Positions 42,327-51,016 of a stretch of DNA of 59,594 nucleotides are shown here, piece after piece. The notes beneath the pieces are model-generated. The model worked only from the letters and a program-made list of their open reading frames with translations, was not told the origin of the DNA and made no database searches. The position numbers were made by a program, and so were the translations under genes. The stretch's first letter is position 1; the number at the start of each line of letters is the position of its first letter. Source of the DNA: Gammaproteobacteria bacterium (GTDB taxonomy: Bacteria > Pseudomonadota > Gammaproteobacteria > Diplorickettsiales > Diplorickettsiaceae); NCBI GenBank assembly GCA_005877695.1, contig VBOA01000013.1, forward strand, positions 1 to 59,594, given 5' to 3'.

Positions 42327-42737
42327 ATGAAAAATAAAAAAATGCTTTCGGTTAAAAAATTAAGCATCCTACGTTTCATTTCGGTACTCATTGTGATGTT
42401 CGCCACTTTAGGTTACATAGAAATGAGTAAAGCTGATGTAATGACTTTAGGGGATATGGCCTTAAAGATTACCGAATCATTTGAGGGTTTAGCAAAGCTG
42501 ATTACTGCTGGGGCCTATATGGCCGGACTTGGTTTTGTGATGGCCTCGATGCTGAAATTTAAAGCACATAAAGATAATCCTACACAAATTCCGATAGGAA
42601 CGCCTATCGCCTTATTATTTGTCGGATCTGCGTTAATTTTCCTACCGCATATCTTTATAGTTGCGGGCTATACGATTTTTGGCGGGACCAATGGTGCAGC
42701 TGGAATTCATGGTGTTACGGGTTTACCAGGTGTTTAA
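42327..42737 (+). CDS. icmD: Dot/Icm inner-membrane protein IcmD/DotP, copy 2
   Basis: The second DotP copy has 136 residues. Its N-terminal 50 residues are unlike copy 1 (MKNKKMLSVKKLSILRFISV, ending before KADVMTLGDM), while the core AKLITAGAYMAGLGFVMASM through PIALLFVGSALIFLPHIF is nearly the same. The Gly-rich end is TNGAAGIHGVTGLPGV. Conservation of the core with few changes implies both are under selection or the duplication is recent. It starts at ATG 42327 behind AAGGATTA, and icmJ begins 2 bases after its stop, so this copy holds the original position next to icmJ. Confidence 0.92.
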   Translation: MKNKKMLSVKKLSILRFISVLIVMFATLGYIEMSKADVMTLGDMALKITESFEGLAKLITAGAYMAGLGFVMASMLKFKAHKDNPTQIPIGTPIALLFVGSALIFLPHIFIVAGYTIFGGTNGAAGIHGVTGLPGV

Positions 42738-42739
42738 CG

Positions 42740-43336
42740 ATGTACCCGATTAAATTAAATGTAAATCCTCATGGCTGGCGCCTTTTTATGCAGCGTAAGC
42801 TGGATCGGCGTTTTGAGGAATTTAGTCAAAAAATTTGGCAGCGAGATGAATTTGCCTGCCAATTTTGTGGTTTACAATCTAAAAAACATCAAGAAGTCAT
42901 TAATTTAGATCAAAACTATCGTAACAATAAATTCGCTAATTTAGTAACCGCTTGTAGCTTGTGCACACAATGCTTTTTTTTAGAATCAGTCGAAAGCTAT
43001 GGTGGAGGGGTGTTAATTTATTTGCCTGAAATATCGCAAAATCAGTTGAATGGTTTTTGTCATTTATTATTTACCGCGATGAATACCGAAAGCAAATATA
43101 AAGAAACCGCACAAAATGCTTATCGTAACTTAAAATTACGCGCCGAAATTCTTGAAGATGAATGGGGATCCCAGTTACAGGAACCTTCAATTTTCGGTCA
43201 ACTTGTTATTGAATCAGAAAATAAAGCGTTACTGAACAAAAAAATTTTTAGCACGATTCGTTTATTGCCTTCACGGGCAGGATTTAGGTATCAAAGTATA
43301 GATTGGTCACGTTCACTAACCGCTATTTTACAATAA
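42740..43336 (+). CDS. icmJ: Dot/Icm coupling-complex protein IcmJ/DotN
   Basis: DotN binds the DotL tail in the coupling complex. The 198-residue protein carries an HNH-like zinc centre: C40 and C43 in FACQFCGLQSKKH and C72/C75 in ACSLCTQC. The start LNVNPHGWRLFMQRKLDRRF and the later LLPSRAGFRYQSIDWSRSL are conserved in DotN. It starts 2 bases after the second icmD, and its end is 8 bases before the icmB start, so it is co-translated with its neighbours. Confidence 0.95.
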   Translation: MYPIKLNVNPHGWRLFMQRKLDRRFEEFSQKIWQRDEFACQFCGLQSKKHQEVINLDQNYRNNKFANLVTACSLCTQCFFLESVESYGGGVLIYLPEISQNQLNGFCHLLFTAMNTESKYKETAQNAYRNLKLRAEILEDEWGSQLQEPSIFGQLVIESENKALLNKKIFSTIRLLPSRAGFRYQSIDWSRSLTAILQ

Positions 43337-43344
43337 AAAAATGC

Positions 43345-46300
43345 ATGGCTAAAATTCTAGATTCATTTTTAGATGGAATAGATTCCTTTCTAGCCTGGTT
43401 AAGTACTTCACTTAAGCAGACAGTGGAATCCTATTGTGATTTAGAGACTGCTGATAGTCCCACGGTATTAGTTGCACATGATGGCTCACTTATTTCTGTC
43501 ATCCAGATTGTGGGTGTGACCCAACTTATTGGAACCACTGAATTTCAGCGCTTGCACGAAGGACTCACGCAAACCTTGCAAACGGCGCTGTCGCGATCCG
43601 GTCATGCACTGCAAGTTTTGTTTCAATATGATAGACAGGCGGTTTCAGAACTACTCGAAGAAATTTTAGAGCCCGGTAAACAAACCAGTCGACGCTTAAA
43701 ATTAGATTTAAATGATTTATTTGCTGAGCGTATTAATTTTCTAGCAAAACATTGTGCCTCTGAAAATGTTTATTTTGTTTGTTGGACACGTCCAATGAGC
43801 TTAACGACTGAACAATATCAGCGTTCTAGTAAGGATAAATTAAAATTTATTCGCGAAAAAAAAATTCCCCCATCGATACTCACACAGAATGTGATAGCCG
43901 CTATTCCCGACTTGCGTGATACCCACGATGCGTTTATTCGTTCGATACGTCATGATTTAGCTAATTTATATATTGCGGCTAATGTATTAGAAGTGCATGA
44001 TGCCGTACATGCCATACGTTCGGTGGCTGATCCTGCGTTTACCGATAAAAATTGGCGTGCCGCCTTACCAGGAGATAAAATTTCACTGAAAGAATATGAT
44101 CGCTCGAATCATACACTTTCCGATATTCTATGGCCTTCCTTGGCTCGGCAAGTATTACCTCGTGATGCCGAGAATTTGGATTTAAGGACGGTCCGTTTTG
44201 GCGACAGAATTTATTCTTGCGTTTTTATTGATCTGTTACCAAAAGAAATAAAAACCTTTAATTCTTTATTGCAACGGACATTATCTGCCAGAATTCCATG
44301 GCGTATCTCGTTTTTTATTGAAAGTGATGGTTTACGCTGTATTAAATTACGATCGGTATTGGCTTCTATATTAAGCTTTTCATCAGCGCAAAATCGCTTA
44401 CTGAGTGATGCCAATAATTTATTACAATATGTGGCGATTAATACCGATGATGCGGTGGTGAGATTACGCGTAGCAGCATGTACTTGGGCGCCCGAAGGGC
44501 AAATTGGTTTGTTACGCACCCGTGCGGCTGAACTCGCAAAAGCAATTGAAGGCTGGGGCTCCTGTGATGTCTCTGAAGTATCAGGCGATCCGTTTGGTGG
44601 TTTGGCATCGACGCTGTTAGGTATTTCCGCAGAAAGTGTTGCAACACCGACCATCCTGCCTTTTTCGCAAGTCGTTTATATGTTACCGATTACCCGACCG
44701 GCATCGCCTTGGAAAACCGGCGCGCAACTATTTCGTAGTCCAGATGGTAAACCCTGGCCATTTCAGCCGGGTTCGAGTGAACAGAGCACCTGGATCGATT
44801 TGATTTATGCTCGTCCAGGCTCCGGAAAATCAGTTTTATCGAATACCTTAAATTTAGCATTATGTTTAGCCGGCGGTTTACAACGTTTACCACGTATTGC
44901 CATTATTGATATTGGTCCTTCGAGCAGTGGTTTAATTTCGCTATTGCGAGAAGCTTTGCCGGTTGCGAATCGGCATTGGGTGGCGTATCACCGCTTACGT
45001 ATGACAACGGATTATTCGATAAATCCTTTTGACACTCAATTGGGTTGTCGTTACCCGACCCCTCAAGAACGTAGTTTTTTAGTTAATTTTTTAACCCTCT
45101 TAACCACGCCATTAGGTGCGATTAAACCTTATGATGGCATTTCCGATATGGCCGGTTTGATCATCGATGAACTTTATAAAAATTTAGCCGATGAAGGCAC
45201 ACCTTATCCTTACACCGCAGGTATTGAACCTTTGGTCGATGGAATTTTAGAAGAAATGAGTTTTATCTCTGATCAGCATACCACTTGGTGGGAAGTAACG
45301 GATGCATTATTTATTTCTGGATTTCCACATGAAGCGATGCTAGCACAACGTTATGCAATGCCATTACTGGCGGATGCCGCGGCGATTTGCCGAACGCCCA
45401 TCATTGAAGACCTGTATGGAAAAATAACAGCGCCAACGGGTGAAAGTTTAATTAACGCTTTTGCACGAATGATTTCCAGCGCCATACGCGAATATCCCAT
45501 TTTATCTCGCGTAACCCGCTTTGATTTGGGAGAGGCAAGAATAGTTTCTTTAGATTTAGATGAAGTGGCAAAAAGCGGTGGTGATGCGGCGGATCGGCAA
45601 ACGGCAGTAATGTATATGTTAGCGCGGTATGTATTAGCGCGACATTATTATTTGAGTGAAGAAAATTTAAATGATATTGCTAGCCAATATCGTGAATATC
45701 ACAAGCAACGGATTGCCGAGTTGCGCGAAGATCCTAAACGGATTGTGTTTGATGAATTTCATCGTACTTCAAAAGCTAAAGCGGTTCGTGATCAAGTGAT
45801 CGTGGATATGCGTGAAGGCCGAAAATGGAATATTCAGATTGCTTTACTTTCTCAGTCCTTAGACGATTTTGATGAAGTCATGGTGGAGTTTGCTACCTCT
45901 ATTTATATTATGGATGCGGGTCCTGCCCAGTCAGTAGAAAAATCGGCAGAAACCTTTGGCTTATCACCCACTGCTAAAATTGCGTTGCGTACCCGCGTGC
46001 ATGGTCCACGTGAAGGGGGAGCAACCTTCTTAGCACAATTTGCTACAAAAGAAGGTATGAATACCCAATTGTTAACCTTAACTTTAGGTCCCATTGAGTT
46101 ATGGGCATTTAGTACGACCGTTGAAGATGTTAATTTACGTAATCGACTTTATCATCATCTAGGTCCAGTGGAAGCACGCCGGGTGCTAGCACGTTTATTT
46201 CCCAACGGTAGTATTAAGAAACTGGTAGAAAGACGTTTAGCGACTCTAAAAGAAGAACACGGTGTCATTACTGAAGACTCTAGCTTAGGAATCATTGAAC

Positions 46301-46368
46301 AAATTGCCGCTGAAATTTTAACTAATTATACCAAGGATCCAGAATTATCTAGCGCTTCGATCAGTTAA
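43345..46368 (+). CDS. icmB: Dot/Icm ATPase IcmB/DotO
   Basis: DotO is the VirB4-like inner-membrane-associated ATPase that powers assembly or transport with DotB. It has 1007 residues from ATG 43345 (MAKILDSFLDGIDSFLAWLS); an earlier open frame overlaps icmJ and is not needed. Walker A is ARPGSGKSVLSN (near 487-496) and the Walker B region is KRIVFDEFHRTSK (near 796). LSSSLKQ-like TSLKQTVESYCDLETADSPT at the N-terminus is conserved in the family. The sequence is full length with no lesions. Two non-core genes follow on the same strand within 40 bases. Confidence 0.96.
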   Translation: MAKILDSFLDGIDSFLAWLSTSLKQTVESYCDLETADSPTVLVAHDGSLISVIQIVGVTQLIGTTEFQRLHEGLTQTLQTALSRSGHALQVLFQYDRQAVSELLEEILEPGKQTSRRLKLDLNDLFAERINFLAKHCASENVYFVCWTRPMSLTTEQYQRSSKDKLKFIREKKIPPSILTQNVIAAIPDLRDTHDAFIRSIRHDLANLYIAANVLEVHDAVHAIRSVADPAFTDKNWRAALPGDKISLKEYDRSNHTLSDILWPSLARQVLPRDAENLDLRTVRFGDRIYSCVFIDLLPKEIKTFNSLLQRTLSARIPWRISFFIESDGLRCIKLRSVLASILSFSSAQNRLLSDANNLLQYVAINTDDAVVRLRVAACTWAPEGQIGLLRTRAAELAKAIEGWGSCDVSEVSGDPFGGLASTLLGISAESVATPTILPFSQVVYMLPITRPASPWKTGAQLFRSPDGKPWPFQPGSSEQSTWIDLIYARPGSGKSVLSNTLNLALCLAGGLQRLPRIAIIDIGPSSSGLISLLREALPVANRHWVAYHRLRMTTDYSINPFDTQLGCRYPTPQERSFLVNFLTLLTTPLGAIKPYDGISDMAGLIIDELYKNLADEGTPYPYTAGIEPLVDGILEEMSFISDQHTTWWEVTDALFISGFPHEAMLAQRYAMPLLADAAAICRTPIIEDLYGKITAPTGESLINAFARMISSAIREYPILSRVTRFDLGEARIVSLDLDEVAKSGGDAADRQTAVMYMLARYVLARHYYLSEENLNDIASQYREYHKQRIAELREDPKRIVFDEFHRTSKAKAVRDQVIVDMREGRKWNIQIALLSQSLDDFDEVMVEFATSIYIMDAGPAQSVEKSAETFGLSPTAKIALRTRVHGPREGGATFLAQFATKEGMNTQLLTLTLGPIELWAFSTTVEDVNLRNRLYHHLGPVEARRVLARLFPNGSIKKLVERRLATLKEEHGVITEDSSLGIIEQIAAEILTNYTKDPELSSASIS

Positions 46369-46406
46369 CAGAAAATAATATTAACAAAAAGGATGCAAGT
46401 AGGACT

Positions 46407-48356
46407 ATGGAGAATCATGAAGATAGTTTTGTCTTTTTACCAAAAAAAGAATTCAGCAACGATAAGAAAACCGCTCTCAAACATATCCGTTTTGGCAATA
46501 ATAGTCTTGATAAACAATTTATACGCGATATTGAATTCATTAGTTTAGCGATAGTGCAATGCGGCCAATCTCAACAAGATAAAATTAAAGCAGATATTTT
46601 ATTAAAAAGTATGCTTTTATTATTTTTTGGCCATGTCTATTATCGACATCGTTCCGATCAGTGTTTTTATCCTTTCGGTAGCTTGGATTCCTTTTTCAAC
46701 GATTCGGTATTTAAGCATTTCCCTATTGCGGCTATTTTATTGCATGGTAGTCGAGTATTAATAGAATTTTCTAGCTCTATTGCCTCTCCATTCATGGATT
46801 GGTTGATAATCGATAAAAGCAGCTGGCGTTATTTAGCAACGCATGGGATTAGTGCTTTGACGGTAGCTGAAGTAGTTCATCCTCAAAGTTTACATTCAAC
46901 TTATAAATTTTTAAAGGAAGAAAAGGTCAGTAGTGCCTATGCTGCGATTAATTTGGTATCGAATTCTATTACAGGCTTATTAAATAATACTTATTTTAGT
47001 TTGTCAGCAGCGGCATCAGTGTCAGAAAAAGTGTGTGAGGCCGAGCATTATGGCTTTGATTTAGCCTTAGGCGGTGTGGGCAATCAACATTTTGTTTCGA
47101 AGAAAATTATTCAGAATAATGGCGAACATGGTCATTTATATATTAATTTTTATCAAGATCTTACCCAAAAAAAACAGTCGGGATTATTGTTAGGGATAGA
47201 ACAATCGGCTCCAGGAAAATCCGATCAATACGGCGGCCAACATGATATCTATGCCAGTGATAAAGAATATAGTGCCTCTGGAGGTGATTTTTTTTGTAAA
47301 AAACCATGCTTAGCACTTTATCAAAACGAGTATCAAGGATTAACGACTCTGCCTTTCGCTAATTATTACGATAGTCTCTGGAATAGTATCACTGAAGAGA
47401 CTTTGGCTTTAATTAAAAACAGTTTTGACAAATGTCAATCGTTATTGAGCTTGCTACCCAAAGAAAAAAGTCTTGATTTTATTAAACAGTTGCTGAGTGG
47501 GCCGGCTGGGGCTAACCAAAACGATTTTGACGAATTATTCGATCGTTACTTTCAAGAAATTCCGCAAATGCAATTAAAAATAAGTACACAGGATGCAGTC
47601 AAAAGTGATTTAAAGGATTTGCAACGACGTCTCAAGAATTTAACCAGTGAAAAACAACAGTTAGAACTAGAACTCACTCACCTAAAAACCGACATGCAAC
47701 GGCAAGTAGAGGCTATAACCACTCAACAATCTGAAGAATTAATGAAGCTCAGTGAACAATTACGTCAGTTAGCGATTGAAAAAAATAAATTAGAAAAAAA
47801 TAATCAGCAATTAACGAATCAGTTAATATTACAACGCGAACACCTTAGCCAACTCCAAAATGATAAAAATAGTTTATTATTGATTAATCGAAGTGATGAG
47901 TTTATGCAAACGGTCATTCAACAAATGGGTTGGTTTGCAAATAAATCCCAGAAAAAAAATATCTTACTCGCTTTACAGAAAAAAACCCGGGAAGAAGGCA
48001 TAAACATCGAGAAATTAACTTATTTGTTAAAAAATTTTATCAGTGTCAGTCTAATGAATCGTTATTATTTCAAACATGAAACTCATTCCGCAAAAGCTTG
48101 TTTGTTAAATTTAAATTTACCTCACTATCAACCTTTAGCGATACTTTTAGAGTTAGGTAACCCCATACAACACAATAATTTATTAGATGGGGTGTCTGAT
48201 AATGAAATCAAAAAAAAATATTATATTTCAGCAAAATATAAAAACAATCTTTACCGTTTTTATCAAGAAGATAATGCAGAAAAAAATCAATTGAGTGAAA
48301 ATAGACTAAGTTTAGCCACCCAGCAAATAATGTATCAATTAGGGACCAAAAAATAA
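46407..48356 (+). CDS. Unrecognised 649-aa coiled-coil protein behind icmB
   Basis: The gene starts 38 bases after icmB at ATG 46407 (GGATGC upstream) and is probably in the same transcript. The N-terminal 390 residues are globular with no recognised fold; distinctive stretches are HGHLYINFYQDLTQKKQSGL and QYGGQHDIYASDKEYSASGG. Residues about 400-495 form a strong coiled coil (LKDLQRRLKNLTSEKQQLEL). A helical C-terminal domain of about 150 residues follows. There is no signal peptide or membrane helix. Location suggests a substrate or an accessory factor of the Dot/Icm system. In Legionella the genes after icmB are icmF-related, which this is not. Confidence 0.65.
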   Translation: MENHEDSFVFLPKKEFSNDKKTALKHIRFGNNSLDKQFIRDIEFISLAIVQCGQSQQDKIKADILLKSMLLLFFGHVYYRHRSDQCFYPFGSLDSFFNDSVFKHFPIAAILLHGSRVLIEFSSSIASPFMDWLIIDKSSWRYLATHGISALTVAEVVHPQSLHSTYKFLKEEKVSSAYAAINLVSNSITGLLNNTYFSLSAAASVSEKVCEAEHYGFDLALGGVGNQHFVSKKIIQNNGEHGHLYINFYQDLTQKKQSGLLLGIEQSAPGKSDQYGGQHDIYASDKEYSASGGDFFCKKPCLALYQNEYQGLTTLPFANYYDSLWNSITEETLALIKNSFDKCQSLLSLLPKEKSLDFIKQLLSGPAGANQNDFDELFDRYFQEIPQMQLKISTQDAVKSDLKDLQRRLKNLTSEKQQLELELTHLKTDMQRQVEAITTQQSEELMKLSEQLRQLAIEKNKLEKNNQQLTNQLILQREHLSQLQNDKNSLLLINRSDEFMQTVIQQMGWFANKSQKKNILLALQKKTREEGINIEKLTYLLKNFISVSLMNRYYFKHETHSAKACLLNLNLPHYQPLAILLELGNPIQHNNLLDGVSDNEIKKKYYISAKYKNNLYRFYQEDNAEKNQLSENRLSLATQQIMYQLGTKK

Positions 48357-48381
48357 TTTTTTTAAAAAAGGAGAAAAAAAG

Positions 48382-49485
48382 ATGTTAAAAACAGTTAGAA
48401 AAATGGATGAAGCACTTTTATTGCGTCGATGTGCCGCTAAAGGCGATTTTCAACAAGTTCAAGAGATTTTAAATCGAAATAAAACTAATCCAGATTTTAA
48501 TATAGATGCTCAGAGCTCAAATGGGAATACCGCATTGCATTGGGCATGCTTTTACGCAAAAGAACTTCATCAGGGTTTTTCTGAAAAATATAGTGAAATC
48601 ATTCGATTATTAATTGAAAATGCTGCCGATCATCAAGTAAAAAATAAACGTGGAAAAATTCCGCCTGATTTTCTTCAGGGCATGCATGAAAATGTACCCA
48701 AAGATTTTTCATCACAAGATCAAATACAAGATTCTTGTTACTTCTCTTTAATTCAAACATTATTAAGACTACAGTGCGTGAAAATTACAATACCTGAAGA
48801 ACTAAAAGGCGAACTCGCGCACGCGACCACTTTTTATTTTATTATTGATTCATTGAAATTATTTGATTTTTTTCCGCCAATTAATGATCCGCAAAAAACC
48901 ATCACTGTGTTGAGCTTAGGCTGTGGTATCTCTTCCGAAATATTTCCGCTTATGATGTATTTTCACTATCAAAATAAGCAAGTTAACTATATTGGTATAG
49001 ATAATAATAAGGCACTTATCGAGGATAATAAAAGAAGATATGCCGCTTATGAAAATATAAAATTTATCTGTGCGGACGCGACAAATCTTGATGAAATAAA
49101 CATTCACATAGACCCTAATTCGATTGATTTAGGAATATTACGTAATGGAGACTTTAGCGAACTTTGGAAGAGACAGAAGATATTTGGGAAAATAATCGAT
49201 GAAATATTCCCTTGTGTTTTAAAGCCAAACTTTCCATTGTTACTTAGCTTCCAAACTAGGGAAGAGTTAGAGATATGTACCCAAAAAACTCAGGTTCTGC
49301 AAAATTTTAAGAAATTTAAATCTAATAATTTTTGTGATGTGGGTACACTATGTCTTATTTTTGGACAAGTCCAAAATAAAACTGTTTTTACTTACTCTGA
49401 TAGATTTACCGCTATTTTAAATGTAGAAAAAACTGCTGAGGATGAGCAAATGCCATTAAGTCATTTTCGCCAATTAAGTGTTTAA
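48382..49485 (+). CDS. Ankyrin-repeat plus SAM methyltransferase-like fusion
   Basis: The 367-residue protein starts at ATG 48382 behind AAGGAG and follows the 649-aa gene by 25 bases. Residues 10-98 hold about two ankyrin repeats (NGNTALHWACFYAKE, SEIIRLLIENAADHQVKNKR). Residues 150-345 look like a class I SAM-dependent methyltransferase: motif I VLSLGCGISSE (176-186), an acidic end to strand 2 in YIGIDNN (203-209), motif III ICADATNL (229-236) and SIDLGILRNGDFSE. The charged tail EKTAEDEQMP resembles a secretion E-block. Ankyrin domains bind eukaryotic proteins, so a secreted methyltransferase acting in the host is a reasonable inference; its target is unknown. Confidence 0.72.
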   Translation: MLKTVRKMDEALLLRRCAAKGDFQQVQEILNRNKTNPDFNIDAQSSNGNTALHWACFYAKELHQGFSEKYSEIIRLLIENAADHQVKNKRGKIPPDFLQGMHENVPKDFSSQDQIQDSCYFSLIQTLLRLQCVKITIPEELKGELAHATTFYFIIDSLKLFDFFPPINDPQKTITVLSLGCGISSEIFPLMMYFHYQNKQVNYIGIDNNKALIEDNKRRYAAYENIKFICADATNLDEINIHIDPNSIDLGILRNGDFSELWKRQKIFGKIIDEIFPCVLKPNFPLLLSFQTREELEICTQKTQVLQNFKKFKSNNFCDVGTLCLIFGQVQNKTVFTYSDRFTAILNVEKTAEDEQMPLSHFRQLSV

Positions 49486-49489
49486 AAGG

Positions 49490-49759
49490 TTAATCTTGAA
49501 TGATGTCGATACGTAAGGCATGGATTCCATGACGCATGCTGTCACCGAGTGCTGCATAAACCAGTCGGTGGCATTCGACCAACGGTTTATTTTTAAACAA
49601 GGGTGAGGCAATCCGTACCGCAAAATGACCTGCGCCTTCTTCAGCATGACCTAGATGTTGATCGCCTTCATCAATGATGTCCAAAAAAGTAGGAGCAAGC
49701 GCTTGATTAAGTTTTTTTTGGATAATGGCTGCAGTGGGGTTAGTCAAATTATTTTTCAT
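49490..49759 (-). CDS. BolA-family protein
   Basis: The 89-residue protein has the BolA fold. Its signature is DEGDQHLGHAEEGAGHFAVR followed by FKNKPLVECHRLVYAALGDS and MRHGIHALRIDI. BolA proteins work with monothiol glutaredoxins in iron-sulphur handling and stress or cell-shape responses. The invariant His residues of the metal-binding region are present. It overlaps yciB by 4 bases, an arrangement seen in other gammaproteobacteria, and converges on the ankyrin-methyltransferase gene 4 bases away. Confidence 0.92.
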   Translation of the reverse strand: MKNNLTNPTAAIIQKKLNQALAPTFLDIIDEGDQHLGHAEEGAGHFAVRIASPLFKNKPLVECHRLVYAALGDSMRHGIHALRIDIIQD

Positions 49760-50295
49760 GTTTTTTCATCGGATCGAATATAACGTGCTAAATAAATAGC
49801 TTGTACAAGTATAAATACAAACGTAATCCCCAACAAGCCAAATAACTTAAAGTTGACCCAAGTATTGGTATCAAAAGTATAAGCGACCCATAAGTTAATG
49901 CCGCCCATCAAGGTAAAAAAGATTATCCAATTTCTATTTAAAGAGGCCCAGAGATGAGCAGGTAAGGCAATATTGGTTTCTAACAGATGCTGAATCAGCG
50001 GTTTTTTTCCAACATATTGAGTCACCAAGGCGGCGCATGCCAGCAGCCAATATAATGCGGTAGGTTTCCATTTAATGAATAATTCATTATGCAGTAAGAG
50101 TGTGCCGCCACCAAAGAAGAGGATGAGGACTAAGCTAATAAGTTGTATACTAGGGACGCTACGGTGTTTAAACCAGTAACTGATGACCTGTAATAAGCTG
50201 ATAATAATAGCCGCCGCGGTTGCAGCGTAGATGCCAAAAAGCTTGTAAACGATAAAAAAGACAACTATAGGTAAAAAATCGAAGAGTAGGTGCAT
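49756..50295 (-). CDS. yciB: Inner-membrane septation protein A (YciB)
   Basis: This 179-residue integral membrane protein has five hydrophobic segments and the family start MHLLFDFLPIVVFFIVYKLF, with KWKPTALYWLLACAALVTQY, WASLNRNWIIFFTLMGGINL and FDTNTWVNFKLFGLLGITFV. YciB is linked to cell-envelope maintenance and septation. It is co-transcribed with bolA on the minus strand and diverges from yciO, with about 75 bases between the start codons for both promoters. Confidence 0.94.
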   Translation of the reverse strand: MHLLFDFLPIVVFFIVYKLFGIYAATAAAIIISLLQVISYWFKHRSVPSIQLISLVLILFFGGGTLLLHNELFIKWKPTALYWLLACAALVTQYVGKKPLIQHLLETNIALPAHLWASLNRNWIIFFTLMGGINLWVAYTFDTNTWVNFKLFGLLGITFVFILVQAIYLARYIRSDEKT

Positions 50296-50369
50296 GAAAT
50301 CAAGTAGTAGAGACTCAATAAGGCCTTAGTATATAACAGTGAGACTTGTTTAGGAAAGGGTTAGTAAAT

Positions 50370-50996
50370 GTGAGCCAGTTTCTCAAAATCCATCCAGAAA
50401 ATCCCCAGCTACATTTAATTCGGCTTGCCGCGAATACATTGATGAAAGAAGGGGTCATTGTTTATCCGACTGACTCCGCCTATGCTTTGGGTTGCCAACT
50501 GGGTAACAAAAAAGGCTTGCAGCGTATCAGACAAATACGGCAGCTAAAAGATCAGCATTGTTTGACTTTATTATGTCGTGATATTTCGGAAATGGCCGTT
50601 TTTGCTCAGCTAGAAAACCCTATTTTTCGTTTAATAAAAGCCAATACGCCGGGTCCATACACCTTTTTATTGCCAGTGACTTCGCATGTACCCCGTTATT
50701 TAGTCAATGTAAAACGCAAAAGCATAGGCATAAGAATTCCTGATAACAAAATTGTGCATGCACTTTTAGAAATGATTGACCAACCTTTAGTTAGCACCAC
50801 CTTGATTTTGCCGGACACTGAGTTGCCTTTATTAGAGCCGGAAGCGATGTGTGATATTTTAGGCAAGCGCGTTGATTTAGTGATTGATGGTGGTTTTTGC
50901 GGTTTAGAACCGACAACGGTTATTGATTTATCCCGCAATACACCAGAAATTATTCGTTGTGGTAAGGGCGATATAAAACCATTTCAATCTATTTAA
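50370..50996 (+). CDS. yciO: YciO (Sua5/YrdC family RNA-binding protein)
   Basis: The protein has 208 residues from GTG 50370 with AGGAAAGGG at 50353-50361; a TTG at 50346 is in frame but lacks a ribosome site. The YrdC fold is clear in EGVIVYPTDSAYALGCQLGN, RIRQIRQLKDQHCLTLLCRD, NTPGPYTFLLPVT and GIRIPDNKI. The beginning (SQFLKIHPENPQ) and ending (TTVIDLSRNTPEIIRCGKGD) match YciO rather than TsaC. It may have weak threonylcarbamoyl-AMP activity, but the physiological role is not established. gltX follows 20 bases downstream. Confidence 0.9.
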   Translation: MSQFLKIHPENPQLHLIRLAANTLMKEGVIVYPTDSAYALGCQLGNKKGLQRIRQIRQLKDQHCLTLLCRDISEMAVFAQLENPIFRLIKANTPGPYTFLLPVTSHVPRYLVNVKRKSIGIRIPDNKIVHALLEMIDQPLVSTTLILPDTELPLLEPEAMCDILGKRVDLVIDGGFCGLEPTTVIDLSRNTPEIIRCGKGDIKPFQSI

Positions 50997-51016
50997 TAAA
51001 AAATAAAAGGGTATTT

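Noticed and set aside
44211..44654. Minus-strand open frame of 147 aa inside icmB
   Set aside because: Lies wholly antisense to the conserved DotO coding region; low-complexity translation, typical shadow.
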